Source: Streptomyces composti
GTDB lineage: Bacteria; Actinomycetota; Actinomycetes; Streptomycetales; Streptomycetaceae
Reading direction: 5' to 3'
Length of the DNA stretch: 64,000 nucleotides
Assembly (NCBI RefSeq): GCF_012034205.1
Contig: NZ_JAATEM010000003.1
Span: forward strand, 124,001 to 188,000
The notes under the pieces are model-generated. The model searched no databases. It was not told the DNA's origin and worked only from the letters and a program-made list of their open reading frames with translations. Position 1 is the stretch's first letter. Each line of letters starts with the position of its first letter. Shown in pieces: positions 1-7,741 of this stretch. A program made the translations under genes and the position numbers.

Positions 1-295
1 CAGCGTCGACCACTACTGGTTCCTGGAGGACGACCGGCGTCACGTCGACGCGATCGTCGCGGACCCGGCCGCCACGCTCGCCCGCGACATGCGCGGCGTG
101 GAGCGCCCCGGCCGCGCCTACGTCCTGTTCACCCGGGGCCAGGTGGCCAACTCGGAGATGAACGGGCAGCTCGACGGGGAGCAGCTGGAGCGCATACGGA
201 AGTCGGTGGCCGGCTCGCCCCGGTTCCGGCTGGTGGCCGAGAACAGCGCCGGAAGCCTCTACGAACTGCGTCAGGACGGAGGTGCGGCGCGATGA
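1..295 (+). CDS. C-terminal end of an unidentified protein, probably a membrane glycosyltransferase or polysaccharide protein (5' end outside window)
   Basis: Only the last 97 codons are in the window, read in the frame that begins at base 2. The visible part is soluble and charged, with no membrane segment. It ends SLYELRQDGGAAR, a short alpha/beta tail of the kind seen on the extracytoplasmic side of large actinobacterial GT-C glycosyltransferases. That family guess is inference from the neighbours (polysaccharide genes downstream), not from a motif. The stop TGA overlaps the ATG of the next gene by 4 bp, so the two are translationally coupled. Confidence 0.6.
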   Translation, partial: SVDHYWFLEDDRRHVDAIVADPAATLARDMRGVERPGRAYVLFTRGQVANSEMNGQLDGEQLERIRKSVAGSPRFRLVAENSAGSLYELRQDGGAAR

Positions 296-732
296 CCCCG
301 CAGGAACTCGTGGTGCGGATGCTGCCGCCGTTCGGCGGCTGGCTGGCGCTCGCCGCGCTCGCCCTGCCCGGCGGATCGCCGCTGCGCGGCGCCGCGGTCG
401 CCGTCTTCCTGGCGGCGGGTCCCGGCGCGGCCCTGGTGGGGCTCTGCGCGCCCGCGCTGCGGGTGCGGCCCGCGCAGGGGCCGGTGGACGGGCGTGACCC
501 CGGCTTCGCCCGCCGCTCCGATCTGCTGGAGCGGCTGATGCTGATCGTCTTCGTCAGCGTCGGCGCGGTGATGATCGTGGCGACCGTCCTGTTCGCCACG
601 CACGCCTTCACCGCGCAGCGGGTGCTGCTCGCCCTGACCGTGCTCACCACGCTCGCCGCGTTCAGCCCGCGGCTGCGGGCCTCGCCGCCGACGCCGGGTA
701 AGCCCAGGACAGGAAAGGGTTCCGCTCTGTGA
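292..732 (+). CDS. Small integral membrane protein of unknown function
   Basis: 146 residues starting at an ATG inside the stop of the upstream gene (ATGA overlap). Hydrophobic stretches lie at about residues 12-28 and 33-55 (Ala/Gly/Leu-rich) and 80-103 and 108-127, giving about four membrane helices. A charged cytoplasmic loop (RDPGFARRSD) separates the two pairs, and the tail is basic and proline-rich. No catalytic motif is visible. Its stop overlaps the GTG of the GH26-like gene (GTGA), so it lies in the middle of a three-gene operon. It is probably an accessory or structural membrane component of a polysaccharide machine; function not recognised. Confidence 0.75.
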   Translation: MTPQELVVRMLPPFGGWLALAALALPGGSPLRGAAVAVFLAAGPGAALVGLCAPALRVRPAQGPVDGRDPGFARRSDLLERLMLIVFVSVGAVMIVATVLFATHAFTAQRVLLALTVLTTLAAFSPRLRASPPTPGKPRTGKGSAL

Positions 733-1907
733 GGTTTGCTCGTCCCTTTCGCTCCATGCGTCCCTTTCGTCGCGACCCCGAAGGCCGGCACCGCAGAACG
801 GACGCCGAGGACGCGGCGGCCCCGCCGCAGGGGCCGGCGTCCCGGCGCCGGCGGCTGCTGATCACCTCCGTGGCGGTGGCCGGGGCGGTCCTGGCCGGGG
901 CACTGGTGGTGCGGGAGGCCGCGGGGCCCTCCGGGTCCGGCCCGGAGCCGTCCGCGATGGGCGAGGAGTGCCGGCCCACGGAGCTGCTGGAGCCGCCGTG
1001 CGGCGCCTGGTTCGGCGCGTTCGTCCCGCACGAGCGCGCCGACCTGGAGGAGAAGGTGGCCGCCTACGAGAAGCGGGTGGGCCGCAAGCTCGACATCGTG
1101 TACACGTACCACGACATGTCGCTGCCCCGGGGCAGCCGCCGGGAGGGGCAGCTGCTCACCCCGGAGGAGCAGCGCGTCGGCGAGGACCGCATGCTGCTGC
1201 TGTCCTGGGAGAGCAAGTGGTGGGGCGGCAGCAAGAAGCAGCAGCCGACCTGGAGGCAGATCGCCGACGGCGAGCTCGACAAGTCCGTCATCGACGTCCA
1301 GGCCCGCCGCATCAAGGAGTACGGGGACCGCACCGGCAAGAAGGTCTTCCTCTCCTTCGACCTGGAGATGGACACCCGCACCCCGGACAACGGCACCCCC
1401 GCCGAGTACGTGGAGGCCTACCGGCACATCCACGACCGGTTCCGCGAACTGGGCGTGGACAACGTGGTGTGGACGTGGATCATCACCGGATACCTCGGCC
1501 ACGCCGAGCTGTTCGAGCAGATGTACCCGGGCGACGCGTACGTCGACTGGATCGGATACAACCAGTACAACTACTACCGCTGCCACAAGACCGGCTGGCA
1601 GAGCTTCGCCCGGACCCAGACGGCCACCCACGCCTGGATCCGCGAGAACATCTCCGACCGCAAACCGCTGATGCTCTCCGAGTTCGGCACGGCCAACGAC
1701 ACGTCACGTCCCGGACGGCAGGCCGAGTGGTACGCCGAGGTGCCGGGGGTGCTGAAGCGGCTGGACGGGGTCAAGGCGGCCCTCCAGTGGAACCACCGCG
1801 ACCCCGGCCCGCACTGCAATCTCGCCCTGGCCGACGACGAGGCCTGGAACAGCCTGCGCAAGGTGGCCGCCGACCCGTACCTGAACCAGCCGCATCCCGC
1901 AGAGTGA
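729..1907 (+). CDS. Membrane-anchored or secreted glycoside hydrolase, GH26-like
   Basis: 392 residues from a GTG that overlaps the previous stop. The N-terminus has a long basic region, then RRRR and one hydrophobic segment (about residues 38-56, LLITSVAVAGAVLAGALVV), so the protein is exported as a lipid-free signal anchor or cleaved. The rest is a TIM-barrel: GAWFGAFVP near residue 95, the acid/base candidate in SFDLEMD (Glu about 213), WTWIITGY, DWIGYNQYN, and the nucleophile candidate in LMLSEFG (Glu about 318). These match the paired glutamates of GH26 beta-mannanases and related endoglycosidases. The usual His before the acid/base Glu is absent (DLEMD). It probably trims or cleaves the polysaccharide made by the neighbouring genes; substrate unknown. 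Confidence 0.8.
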   Translation: MRFARPFRSMRPFRRDPEGRHRRTDAEDAAAPPQGPASRRRRLLITSVAVAGAVLAGALVVREAAGPSGSGPEPSAMGEECRPTELLEPPCGAWFGAFVPHERADLEEKVAAYEKRVGRKLDIVYTYHDMSLPRGSRREGQLLTPEEQRVGEDRMLLLSWESKWWGGSKKQQPTWRQIADGELDKSVIDVQARRIKEYGDRTGKKVFLSFDLEMDTRTPDNGTPAEYVEAYRHIHDRFRELGVDNVVWTWIITGYLGHAELFEQMYPGDAYVDWIGYNQYNYYRCHKTGWQSFARTQTATHAWIRENISDRKPLMLSEFGTANDTSRPGRQAEWYAEVPGVLKRLDGVKAALQWNHRDPGPHCNLALADDEAWNSLRKVAADPYLNQPHPAE

Positions 1908-1972
1908 CCGAGGAGGGCCGGGCCGGCCCGGGGTGGGTCCGGGCAGCCCGGCCCGACCGGCGGTCCGGGCGG

Positions 1973-2839
1973 TCAGCCCGCGAACTCCGGGCCGTGGACC
2001 GCCGCCCGCAGCCGCCGGTACCAGCGCCAGCCGATGGTCTTCACCCCGTCCCGGTACGGCGCGATGCGCGCCCCGCCGCCCGAGAGCCAGGTGCGCACGT
2101 CGTCCACGGTGTGGGTGCGGCGGACGATCAGGCGGGCGATGCGGTAGCGCTCGTCCCGCTCGGAGCTGAGGGCATGCCGTACGGCGGTCGCCGTCTCGTA
2201 GCCCGCCTGTGCCGCCATCGCCCGCACCCGCGGGCTGTTGTAGCCGTGCGGATAGGCGAGATGCGGCACGGCATGGCCGAGGGTGTCCTCCAGCACGGCC
2301 TTGGAGTCGTGCAGCTCGGTGCGCAGGCGCCGGCGGGTCAGGGTGTCCAGCTGGGCGTGGGTGACCGTGTGGCTGCCGACCTCCATCCCGGCCTGCTCCA
2401 GCTCCGCCGCCTGCGCCAGCGCCATCATCGGCGCGGGCGGCAGCAGGCAGCGTCCGCCCGGGGTGAGCGCGCCGGTGGTGAGATACGCGGTGGCGGCCAG
2501 GCCGCGCGCGGCCAGCGCCTCGGCGGTGGGGCCCGGCAGATCGGCGAACCCGTCGTCGAAGGTCAGCAGCACCGGCCGGGGCGGCAGCGGCGCCCGGCCG
2601 GCGAGATGTGCGGCGAGGGTGCTGATGGTGACGGGCGTGCGGCCGCTGTCCACGACGGCGTCGAGGTGCGCGGCGAACTCCTTCGGCGGGACCGTGAACT
2701 CGGCGATCCAGTCCGGCGGATCGTCCATCACGGCGTGATAGAGGAACACGGGGACGGCCGCCGGGCTGTCGGCACCGGCCGTGCTCCCGGCTTCCGTGCG
2801 CGCTCCGCCCGCCAGCGGCTCCCGCGGTGTCGTCGTCAT
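1973..2839 (-). CDS. Polysaccharide deacetylase (NodB fold, carbohydrate esterase 4)
   Basis: 288 residues. I start at the ATG at 2839, which overlaps the stop of the upstream glycosyltransferase (ATGA); the reading frame is open further upstream but would run through that gene. NodB motifs are all present: FLYHAVMDDPP near the start, the catalytic Asp pair in LLTFDDGFAD, the metal ligands in EVGSHTVTHAQLD, and HLAYPHGYNSPRV. No signal peptide is visible, so it probably acts on the cytosolic face or on a lipid-linked intermediate. The family removes acetyl groups from N-acetylated sugars using a divalent metal. It is the last gene of an operon with the glycosyltransferase and acyltransferase upstream, which suggests tailoring of a secreted glycan. 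Confidence 0.88.
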   Translation of the reverse strand: MTTTPREPLAGGARTEAGSTAGADSPAAVPVFLYHAVMDDPPDWIAEFTVPPKEFAAHLDAVVDSGRTPVTISTLAAHLAGRAPLPPRPVLLTFDDGFADLPGPTAEALAARGLAATAYLTTGALTPGGRCLLPPAPMMALAQAAELEQAGMEVGSHTVTHAQLDTLTRRRLRTELHDSKAVLEDTLGHAVPHLAYPHGYNSPRVRAMAAQAGYETATAVRHALSSERDERYRIARLIVRRTHTVDDVRTWLSGGGARIAPYRDGVKTIGWRWYRRLRAAVHGPEFAG

Positions 2840-4215
2840 CTCCGCCCCCTCGCGGCCGTCTTCCGCAGGGCCTGCCGGGCGCGCAGATAGCCGACGGGCC
2901 CGTAGAGCATGCCCCGGCGCTGCAGCCGGGACAGGCGCCGCGGCCAGGGATGGCTGCGGCTGTCGTGGTCCCCCGGAGCGGCCCCGCCGCCCTCGGCGTC
3001 CCGTACGGCCGTCAGCGCCCGTGCGTGCGCCAGGCCGCGCGGCAGCCGGGCGAGGAAGGCGGGCAGCAGTGCGGGCCGGTTGACCAGGATCGCGGTGAGA
3101 TAGGCGGTCAGCCCCGCGCCGTAGCCGTAGGCCTGGGTCTCCAGGTCCGCCCAGGTCTCCCGGTGGTGGTGCCACACCAGCGCCCGGGGTGTGTAGTGCA
3201 GCCGGTGCCCGTGGGCGAGCACGCGGACGAAGCCGTAGAGGTCGTCGCCGCCGCGCGCGGGCGTGCCGGCACCGGTGGCCGGGTCGAACCCGCCGACCTC
3301 CCGCAGCACCCCGGTGCGGAACGCCATGTTCGCCCCGGAGCCGAAACGTCCCGCCGTGAACGGGAACAGGGGCTCCTCGCGGGGCGGTTCGGCGGGGTCG
3401 TACGTCGCCGGGGTGAAGCCCTTCGCGAAACCGCCGTGACTCTCCAGCAGCACCTGGGCCGGGGTGCGCAGCCGGGCCGGCAGGATCAGTCCCGTCACGC
3501 AGCCCAGGCGCGGGTCGGCGGCGAAGGGCACGGTGAGTTCGGTCAGCCAGCGGGGGTCGGCGATGACGTCGTCGTCGGTGAAGGCGACCACCTCGCCCCC
3601 GGCCACGGCCAGCCCCGCGTTGTGGGCGACGGCGAGCCCCGGAACCGGCTCGCGGACATACCGCACGCGCTCCCCGTACTTCCGGTGCACCAACTCCTTT
3701 GTCTCGTCGGTGACGGGCGCGTTGTCGACCACCACGATCTCGAAGCGCGGGTGGTCCTGGGCGAGCAGCGAGTCCAGCGCACGGGCCAGCTGCCCGGCCC
3801 GCTCCCGGGTCGCCACCACCACGGAGGCGTACGGGGGCGCGACCTCGCGCGCCGGCGCCCGCTCACCCGGCGGGGCCGCGGAGCCGGCGAGCATCCGCCG
3901 CGCGGCCGCGCTCAGCACCGCCCGCGGATCGGCCCCCTCCGGCACCCGCTCCAGGAACGTTCCGGCCGGCACGCCCTCCCGTCTGACCAGCACGAACACC
4001 TCGCCGGCGGTGACCGGCGGGCTGCCGGGACCGGGCCGGAGCACCGCCTCCCCGCCCTCGCCCAGATCCACCTCGGCGACCTGCACCGCCCCGATGGACA
4101 GGAACCTCCGGATCTCCTCCTGCGTACGCGATGCACTCCACCGCATCGAGGCCCGGGCCATCGACGATGCGCGCGATGCCCGGGACATCAGCGATGTGCG
4201 CGATGTGCGGGACAT
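2836..4215 (-). CDS. Family 2 glycosyltransferase with repetitive N-terminus
   Basis: 459 residues. The ATG at 4215 follows a strong Shine-Dalgarno (GAGGAGGGGGAGGG, ending about 4 bases away), which supports this start even though the first 32 residues are an odd Ser/Arg/Met repeat (SRTSRTS, SRASRASS). A region of about 90 residues, beta-rich, precedes the GT-A domain that starts at about residue 128 (YASVVVATRERAGQLARAL). The nucleotide-sugar DxD is in AFTDDDVIADPRW, and the acceptor-side part includes ARGGDDLYGFVRVL. The C-terminal 60 residues are basic, with one hydrophobic patch. It transfers a sugar from an NDP-sugar to a growing glycan. It sits in an operon with the deacetylase (4-bp overlap) and 42 bp downstream of the acyltransferase. 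Confidence 0.85.
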   Translation of the reverse strand: MSRTSRTSLMSRASRASSMARASMRWSASRTQEEIRRFLSIGAVQVAEVDLGEGGEAVLRPGPGSPPVTAGEVFVLVRREGVPAGTFLERVPEGADPRAVLSAAARRMLAGSAAPPGERAPAREVAPPYASVVVATRERAGQLARALDSLLAQDHPRFEIVVVDNAPVTDETKELVHRKYGERVRYVREPVPGLAVAHNAGLAVAGGEVVAFTDDDVIADPRWLTELTVPFAADPRLGCVTGLILPARLRTPAQVLLESHGGFAKGFTPATYDPAEPPREEPLFPFTAGRFGSGANMAFRTGVLREVGGFDPATGAGTPARGGDDLYGFVRVLAHGHRLHYTPRALVWHHHRETWADLETQAYGYGAGLTAYLTAILVNRPALLPAFLARLPRGLAHARALTAVRDAEGGGAAPGDHDSRSHPWPRRLSRLQRRGMLYGPVGYLRARQALRKTAARGRR

Positions 4216-4257
4216 GAACCCTCCCCCTCCTCATGACCCCCTGGTCAGCGGTGCATG

Positions 4258-5352
4258 TCAGCGGCGGTGGCCGGCCCGCAGCCGTCCCGCGCCGCGCAGG
4301 GCCCGCGAGGCCAGCGACGCCACCCGCGGGTGCGCCCGGACGAACGCATGGGCGCGGCGCACCGGTTCGCGGCTCAGCCAGTACAGGGCGGCGCCCGCGC
4401 CGGGACGCAGTGCCGCCCCCTCGTAGACGGCGAGCTCGCCGGTCTTCAGCGAGTCCTTGTACTCGGCGGGGCCGCGCCCCATGTCGAGCAGGCCGATGCC
4501 CTCGGCCGCCGCCGCCTCGGCCATCCGCAGGTGCAGCACCAGGCCCGGCGAGTACTTCGCGAACGCCGGGTCGTACGCCGGGAACCAGCAGGCCAGCACG
4601 GACGACGAGCGCAGCCCGAAGTGCGCGGCCACCGGCCGCCCGTCGGCGTACAGCACCGACAACGTGCCCGTGCACTCGGGCGCACGGGTCTGCGCGAGCC
4701 GGCCGACCAGACGCGTGATCCACTCCTGCGCGAAGCGGTCGCGCCGCCCCGTCCTGCGGTACTGCGCCGACTTCCACTCCATCAGCGTGCGCAGCACCGC
4801 CGGGTCGCGCTCGTCGAACACGAACCGCACCGGGCCGACCTGGCGGCCCAGCCTGCGCTCCTTGGCCAGCGTGGTCTTCAGGAACTTCGGCGACTGGGCG
4901 CGCAGCACCGACTCGTAGGTGTCGTAGCCCTTCTCCACGTCGATGACGAAGGTGGCGTGCTCCTCGGCCGCGTACGGCAGGAAGAGCCGCTGCTCGGGCT
5001 CCAGGTTGTCGAAGGCGAAGGCCGACAGCGAGCAGGCCCGCAGCAGTTCGGCGGTGTCCTGGACCAGGCCCGGACGCAGGATCGCGCCCTGGCAGTCCGA
5101 CACCCCGAGCCCGATGGCCCGTCCCTGCCCCAGCGGCCCGCGCTCGAACGGCAGGAAGCCCGCCGGTTCGGTCCCCTCGTACAGCACCGCCACCCGGGCG
5201 CCCGGCCGCACCAGGCCCACCGCGGCGGTGAACTCCGGCTCCATGAACGGGTTGCGCGGTACCTCGGCGGCCGCGCGCAGCTCCCGCCAGCGTTGCCGCT
5301 CCCCCTCGCCGAGATCCTCCGGCCTCAGTACGTGCACACGTCCACTGCTCAC
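4258..5352 (-). CDS. GNAT/FemAB-like acyltransferase (BioF2/CelD-type) of a polysaccharide cluster
   Basis: 364 residues from a GTG at 5352, preceded by a run of G (GGGGGGTCAG). The fold is the double-GNAT pattern of the Acetyltransf_6/FemAB group: NPFMEPEFT near residue 35, then FLPFERG, and in the second half the characteristic GTLSVLYADGRPVAAHFGL followed by WFPAYDPAFAKYSPGLVLHLRMAEAA and LLDMGRGPAEYKDSLK. The last two are signatures of the family named after the cellulose-biosynthesis protein CelD. No membrane segment. It probably acylates a polysaccharide precursor; the acyl donor cannot be read from the sequence. It is the first gene of the operon running to the deacetylase. Confidence 0.82.
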   Translation of the reverse strand: MSSGRVHVLRPEDLGEGERQRWRELRAAAEVPRNPFMEPEFTAAVGLVRPGARVAVLYEGTEPAGFLPFERGPLGQGRAIGLGVSDCQGAILRPGLVQDTAELLRACSLSAFAFDNLEPEQRLFLPYAAEEHATFVIDVEKGYDTYESVLRAQSPKFLKTTLAKERRLGRQVGPVRFVFDERDPAVLRTLMEWKSAQYRRTGRRDRFAQEWITRLVGRLAQTRAPECTGTLSVLYADGRPVAAHFGLRSSSVLACWFPAYDPAFAKYSPGLVLHLRMAEAAAAEGIGLLDMGRGPAEYKDSLKTGELAVYEGAALRPGAGAALYWLSREPVRRAHAFVRAHPRVASLASRALRGAGRLRAGHRR

Positions 5353-5518
5353 CTGACCCCCCGATCAAGTCCCCCCTGGACACTTGGAAGGTACCGCCCG
5401 GGAGGGCATGGACGGTAGGTAGCGGACCATCTTGTTGCCAATCGGTGCACAAGGCGTGGGGCGCGGGCGTACCCGACGGCGGTGAGAAGCACCGGCGTGT
5501 TGTCCGTATTCTCTGATC

Positions 5519-6418
5519 ATGGCCGCACCCACCGCATATTCACTCATCGCCACCGACCTGGACGGGACGCTGCTGCGCGGCGACGACACCTTGTCCGCCC
5601 GGTCCCTCGCAGCGCTCGCGCGGGTGGCGCGGGCCGGTGCCCGGCACCTCGTGGTGACGGGGCGCCCGGCCCCCAGGGTGCGGCCCCTGCTGGAGGCCCT
5701 CGGCTGCACGGGGCTCGCGGTGTGCGGACAGGGCGCGCAGGTGTACGACGCGGGCGCCCACCGGCTGGTGTGGTCCGTCACCCTGGACCGGGAGCTGGCG
5801 GAGACCGCGCTGGGCAAGATCGAGGCCGAGGTGGGGGAGGTCTACGCGGCGGTCGACCAGGACGGCGTGGACGGGCTGACCCTGATCGAGCCGGGGTACC
5901 GGATGCCGCACCCCACGCTGCCCGCGGTGCGGGTCGAGCGGCGCGACGCGCTGTGGACCCGGCCGATCAGCAAGGTGCTGCTGCGCCACCCCAGGCTGAC
6001 CGACGACGAGTTGGCGGCGACCGCGCGCGCGGTGGTCGGCTCGCTCGCCACGGTGACCATGTCCGGGCCGGGGACCGTGGAACTCCAGCCGTGCGGTGTG
6101 ACGAAGGCGACGGGGCTGGCGCTGGCGGCCGAGCGGCTGGGGCTGGGCCCGGAGCGGACGCTGGCGTTCGGTGACATGCCGAACGACATCCCCATGTTCG
6201 ACTGGGCGGCCCGGGGCGTCGCCATGGCCAACGCGCACCCGGAGCTGAAGGCGGTGGCCGACGAGGTCACCACGACGAACGAGGACGACGGCGTGGCCGT
6301 CGTCCTCGAGCGTCTGTTCCCGGAGACCGGGTGTCACCTGCCCCAACAGGTGCCGCCCCGGTGCGATTCCGGATCCGCGTCCTCGTCCGCCGAGAGGACG
6401 CTTGCGTCGTCCCAGTAG
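5519..6418 (+). CDS. HAD-superfamily hydrolase, Cof-type (IIB) phosphatase
   Basis: 299 residues from ATG 5519. HAD motif I is ATDLDGTLLRGDD (nucleophile and acid Asp at about residues 11 and 13), motif II VVTGRPAP, the cap domain lies between about residues 85 and 185, motif III Lys is in GVTKATGLAL, and motif IV is FGDMPNDIPMF. This is the full set for Cof-like sugar-phosphate or nucleotide phosphatases with a C2B cap. The last 35 residues are a low-complexity tail (SGSASSSAERTLASSQ) not needed for the fold. Divergent from the acyltransferase operon across a 166-bp gap. Substrate unknown. Confidence 0.9.
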   Translation: MAAPTAYSLIATDLDGTLLRGDDTLSARSLAALARVARAGARHLVVTGRPAPRVRPLLEALGCTGLAVCGQGAQVYDAGAHRLVWSVTLDRELAETALGKIEAEVGEVYAAVDQDGVDGLTLIEPGYRMPHPTLPAVRVERRDALWTRPISKVLLRHPRLTDDELAATARAVVGSLATVTMSGPGTVELQPCGVTKATGLALAAERLGLGPERTLAFGDMPNDIPMFDWAARGVAMANAHPELKAVADEVTTTNEDDGVAVVLERLFPETGCHLPQQVPPRCDSGSASSSAERTLASSQ

Positions 6419-6455
6419 CCGGGTGTCGTCCCGGTTGCCGGGTGTCGTGCCGGTG
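6418..6455 (+). repeat. Two tandem copies of a 19-bp repeat
   Basis: GCCGGGTGTCGTSCCGGTK occurs at 6418-6436 and again at 6437-6455, starting on the last base of the HAD stop codon. It lies in the convergent gap between the HAD gene and the SLT gene. No function evident; it may contribute to a weak transcript-end structure. Confidence 0.7.
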
Positions 6456-6531
6456 GCCGGGAGCGGGAGGGCGTCCGGCGGCCGGCGGCTCCCCAATGGC
6501 CGCCCGGGCCGTCCGCGGGTGGGTCCTCGGC

Positions 6532-7017
6532 TCAGTAGGCGCCGAAGACGTTGTCGATGGAGCCGTAGCGGTCGGCGGCGTAGTTGCAGGCCGCCACGAT
6601 GTTCGCGACCGGGTCGAACGGGTCGAAGGCGGTGCCCGGCACGTGGTAGGCCGCGAAGGTCGGGTCGATGACCTGCAGCAGACCCTTGGACGGGGTGCCC
6701 TTGGCGGCGTTGGAGTCCCAGTTGTTGATGGCGTTCGGGTTGCCGGACGACTCGCGCATGATGTTGCGGTGGATGCCGTCGTAGGAGCCCGGGATGCCGT
6801 GCTGCTGCATGATCGACAGCGCCTCGCGGATCCAGCCGTCGAGGTTGTTCGGGTACGCCGTCGAGGTGGCGGCGGCGGGCGCGGCGGCCGGGGCCGCGGA
6901 GGCGCTGGTGGCGCCGATGAGCGGCAGGGCGACCACGGCGGCGCCGGTGCCGGCGACGGCGAGGGTACGGGCGAGACGGCGGCCGCCGAAGCGGCGGGTC
7001 ATACCGGTTGCAGGCAT
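6532..7017 (-). CDS. Secreted SLT-fold peptidoglycan hydrolase (lytic transglycosylase-like)
   Basis: 161 residues. I use the ATG at 7017, which has AGGAGAGGA eight bases upstream; the longer open frame is riboswitch leader. Residues 8-42 form a Sec signal peptide with RRFGGRRLAR, a hydrophobic core and a cleavage-like ATSASAAPA. After an Ala/Pro linker comes one SLT domain (residues about 55-161): IHRNIMRESSGNP carries the catalytic Glu, then NAINNWDSNA, SKGLLQVIDPTFAAY and a C-terminal NIVAACNYAADRYGSIDNVFG. It lacks LysM or other wall-binding domains. The gene is monocistronic behind a c-di-AMP riboswitch, the arrangement known for Streptomyces cell-wall hydrolases such as rpfA, so it is likely used in germination or growth-related wall remodelling. 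Confidence 0.92.
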   Translation of the reverse strand: MPATGMTRRFGGRRLARTLAVAGTGAAVVALPLIGATSASAAPAAAPAAATSTAYPNNLDGWIREALSIMQQHGIPGSYDGIHRNIMRESSGNPNAINNWDSNAAKGTPSKGLLQVIDPTFAAYHVPGTAFDPFDPVANIVAACNYAADRYGSIDNVFGAY

Positions 7018-7026
7018 GTTCGTGTG

Positions 7027-7215
7027 TCCTCTCCTGCGCCTGCGAGGTGAGCTGTCGGGTTCGGGCTGGGAGAGTGCCCGGCCGTGCCCCTTCGGGCATG
7101 GCTTCACCCCTAGCCGTTCCGGACGGATGTCCGGCCCGGCGACTTACCTGGGTCCCCCGCTCCTGCCGTGCGTGAGTGATCGACGATCGGTGGTGCGGGC
7201 GGCGGCAGGATTCGG
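7027..7215 (-). promoter_or_regulatory. ydaO/yuaA-type c-di-AMP riboswitch in the leader of the SLT hydrolase
   Basis: Read on the minus strand, the leader contains the conserved blocks of the ydaO riboswitch in order: CCGAATCCTGCC, GGAGCGGGGGACCCAGGTAA, GGCTAGGGGTGAAGCC, a GGGCACGG arm, CTCTCCCAGCCCGAACCCG, and ACAGCTCACCTCGCAGGCG. The family binds c-di-AMP and turns expression off when the ligand is high. The outermost pairing I can draw (TCCTGC at plus-strand complement 7205-7210 with GCAGGA at 7032-7037) includes part of the ribosome binding site, so translation control in addition to attenuation is possible. The exact 5' boundary is approximate. Confidence 0.9.
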
Positions 7216-7741
7216 CGTCCGCCCGGCAGGCCGGGAACGTATGCGAGAGCACATGCCGGGAACAAGTGTGGTCATCACAGAAGCGGCCGTTTGATCTTGT
7301 CCTGGGGTGATTTGCGCACCTGCCCCTTTGCCGGTGTCAAGGAGCAACTCCGTTGCGGGGACGGGGAGAAGGGGGGCGGACGGGTGTGGGGGTGACGGGG
7401 TTCCAGGCGTGAGGCACTTCACTGGGCGAGTGGGGTGGGAGCATATTTCGCCAAGGGGAATTCGCCTGGTAATTGCGGCAAATCGGGCAAGAGGGCGGGC
7501 AGGATGGTGAGTGTGGCGAGGTGAGGTGCGCGGTGCTCCGTGGTGATCAGTGGTGATCAGTGGGACGCGTTGTGATCAAACGATCTGGAATGCGGTGCTT
7601 GTGATCCCGTCGGGTCCGGCGGGTAACACCGGGCGCTGGTGGTGATCGAAACGTGACCGGATACGCTGACTTGAGTGGCGGCAGCGACCTATCGACAAAC
7701 CGTGTAATCGGCAGTAGACACCAGCAGACAGGAGACCCCTC
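7216..7741. other. Long intergenic region between the riboswitch and the polyprenyl synthase, with five TGATC-containing boxes
   Basis: No convincing gene. The part nearest 7541-7660 carries TGGTGATCAG twice in tandem (7541-7560), then TTGTGATCAAA (about 7570), TTGTGATCCC (about 7600) and TGGTGATCGAAA (about 7650). These could be operator half-sites or promoter elements for the polyprenyl synthase. A plausible start-proximal ribosome site (AGGAGACCCCTC) lies just before its GTG. The 7290-7450 part is comparatively AT-rich and probably holds the riboswitch promoter. Confidence 0.5.

Noticed and set aside
129..1631. 500-residue minus-strand open frame over the membrane protein and GH26-like genes
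   Set aside because: It is the antisense shadow of well-supported plus-strand genes, with low-complexity Val/Gly/Arg composition and no family motif.
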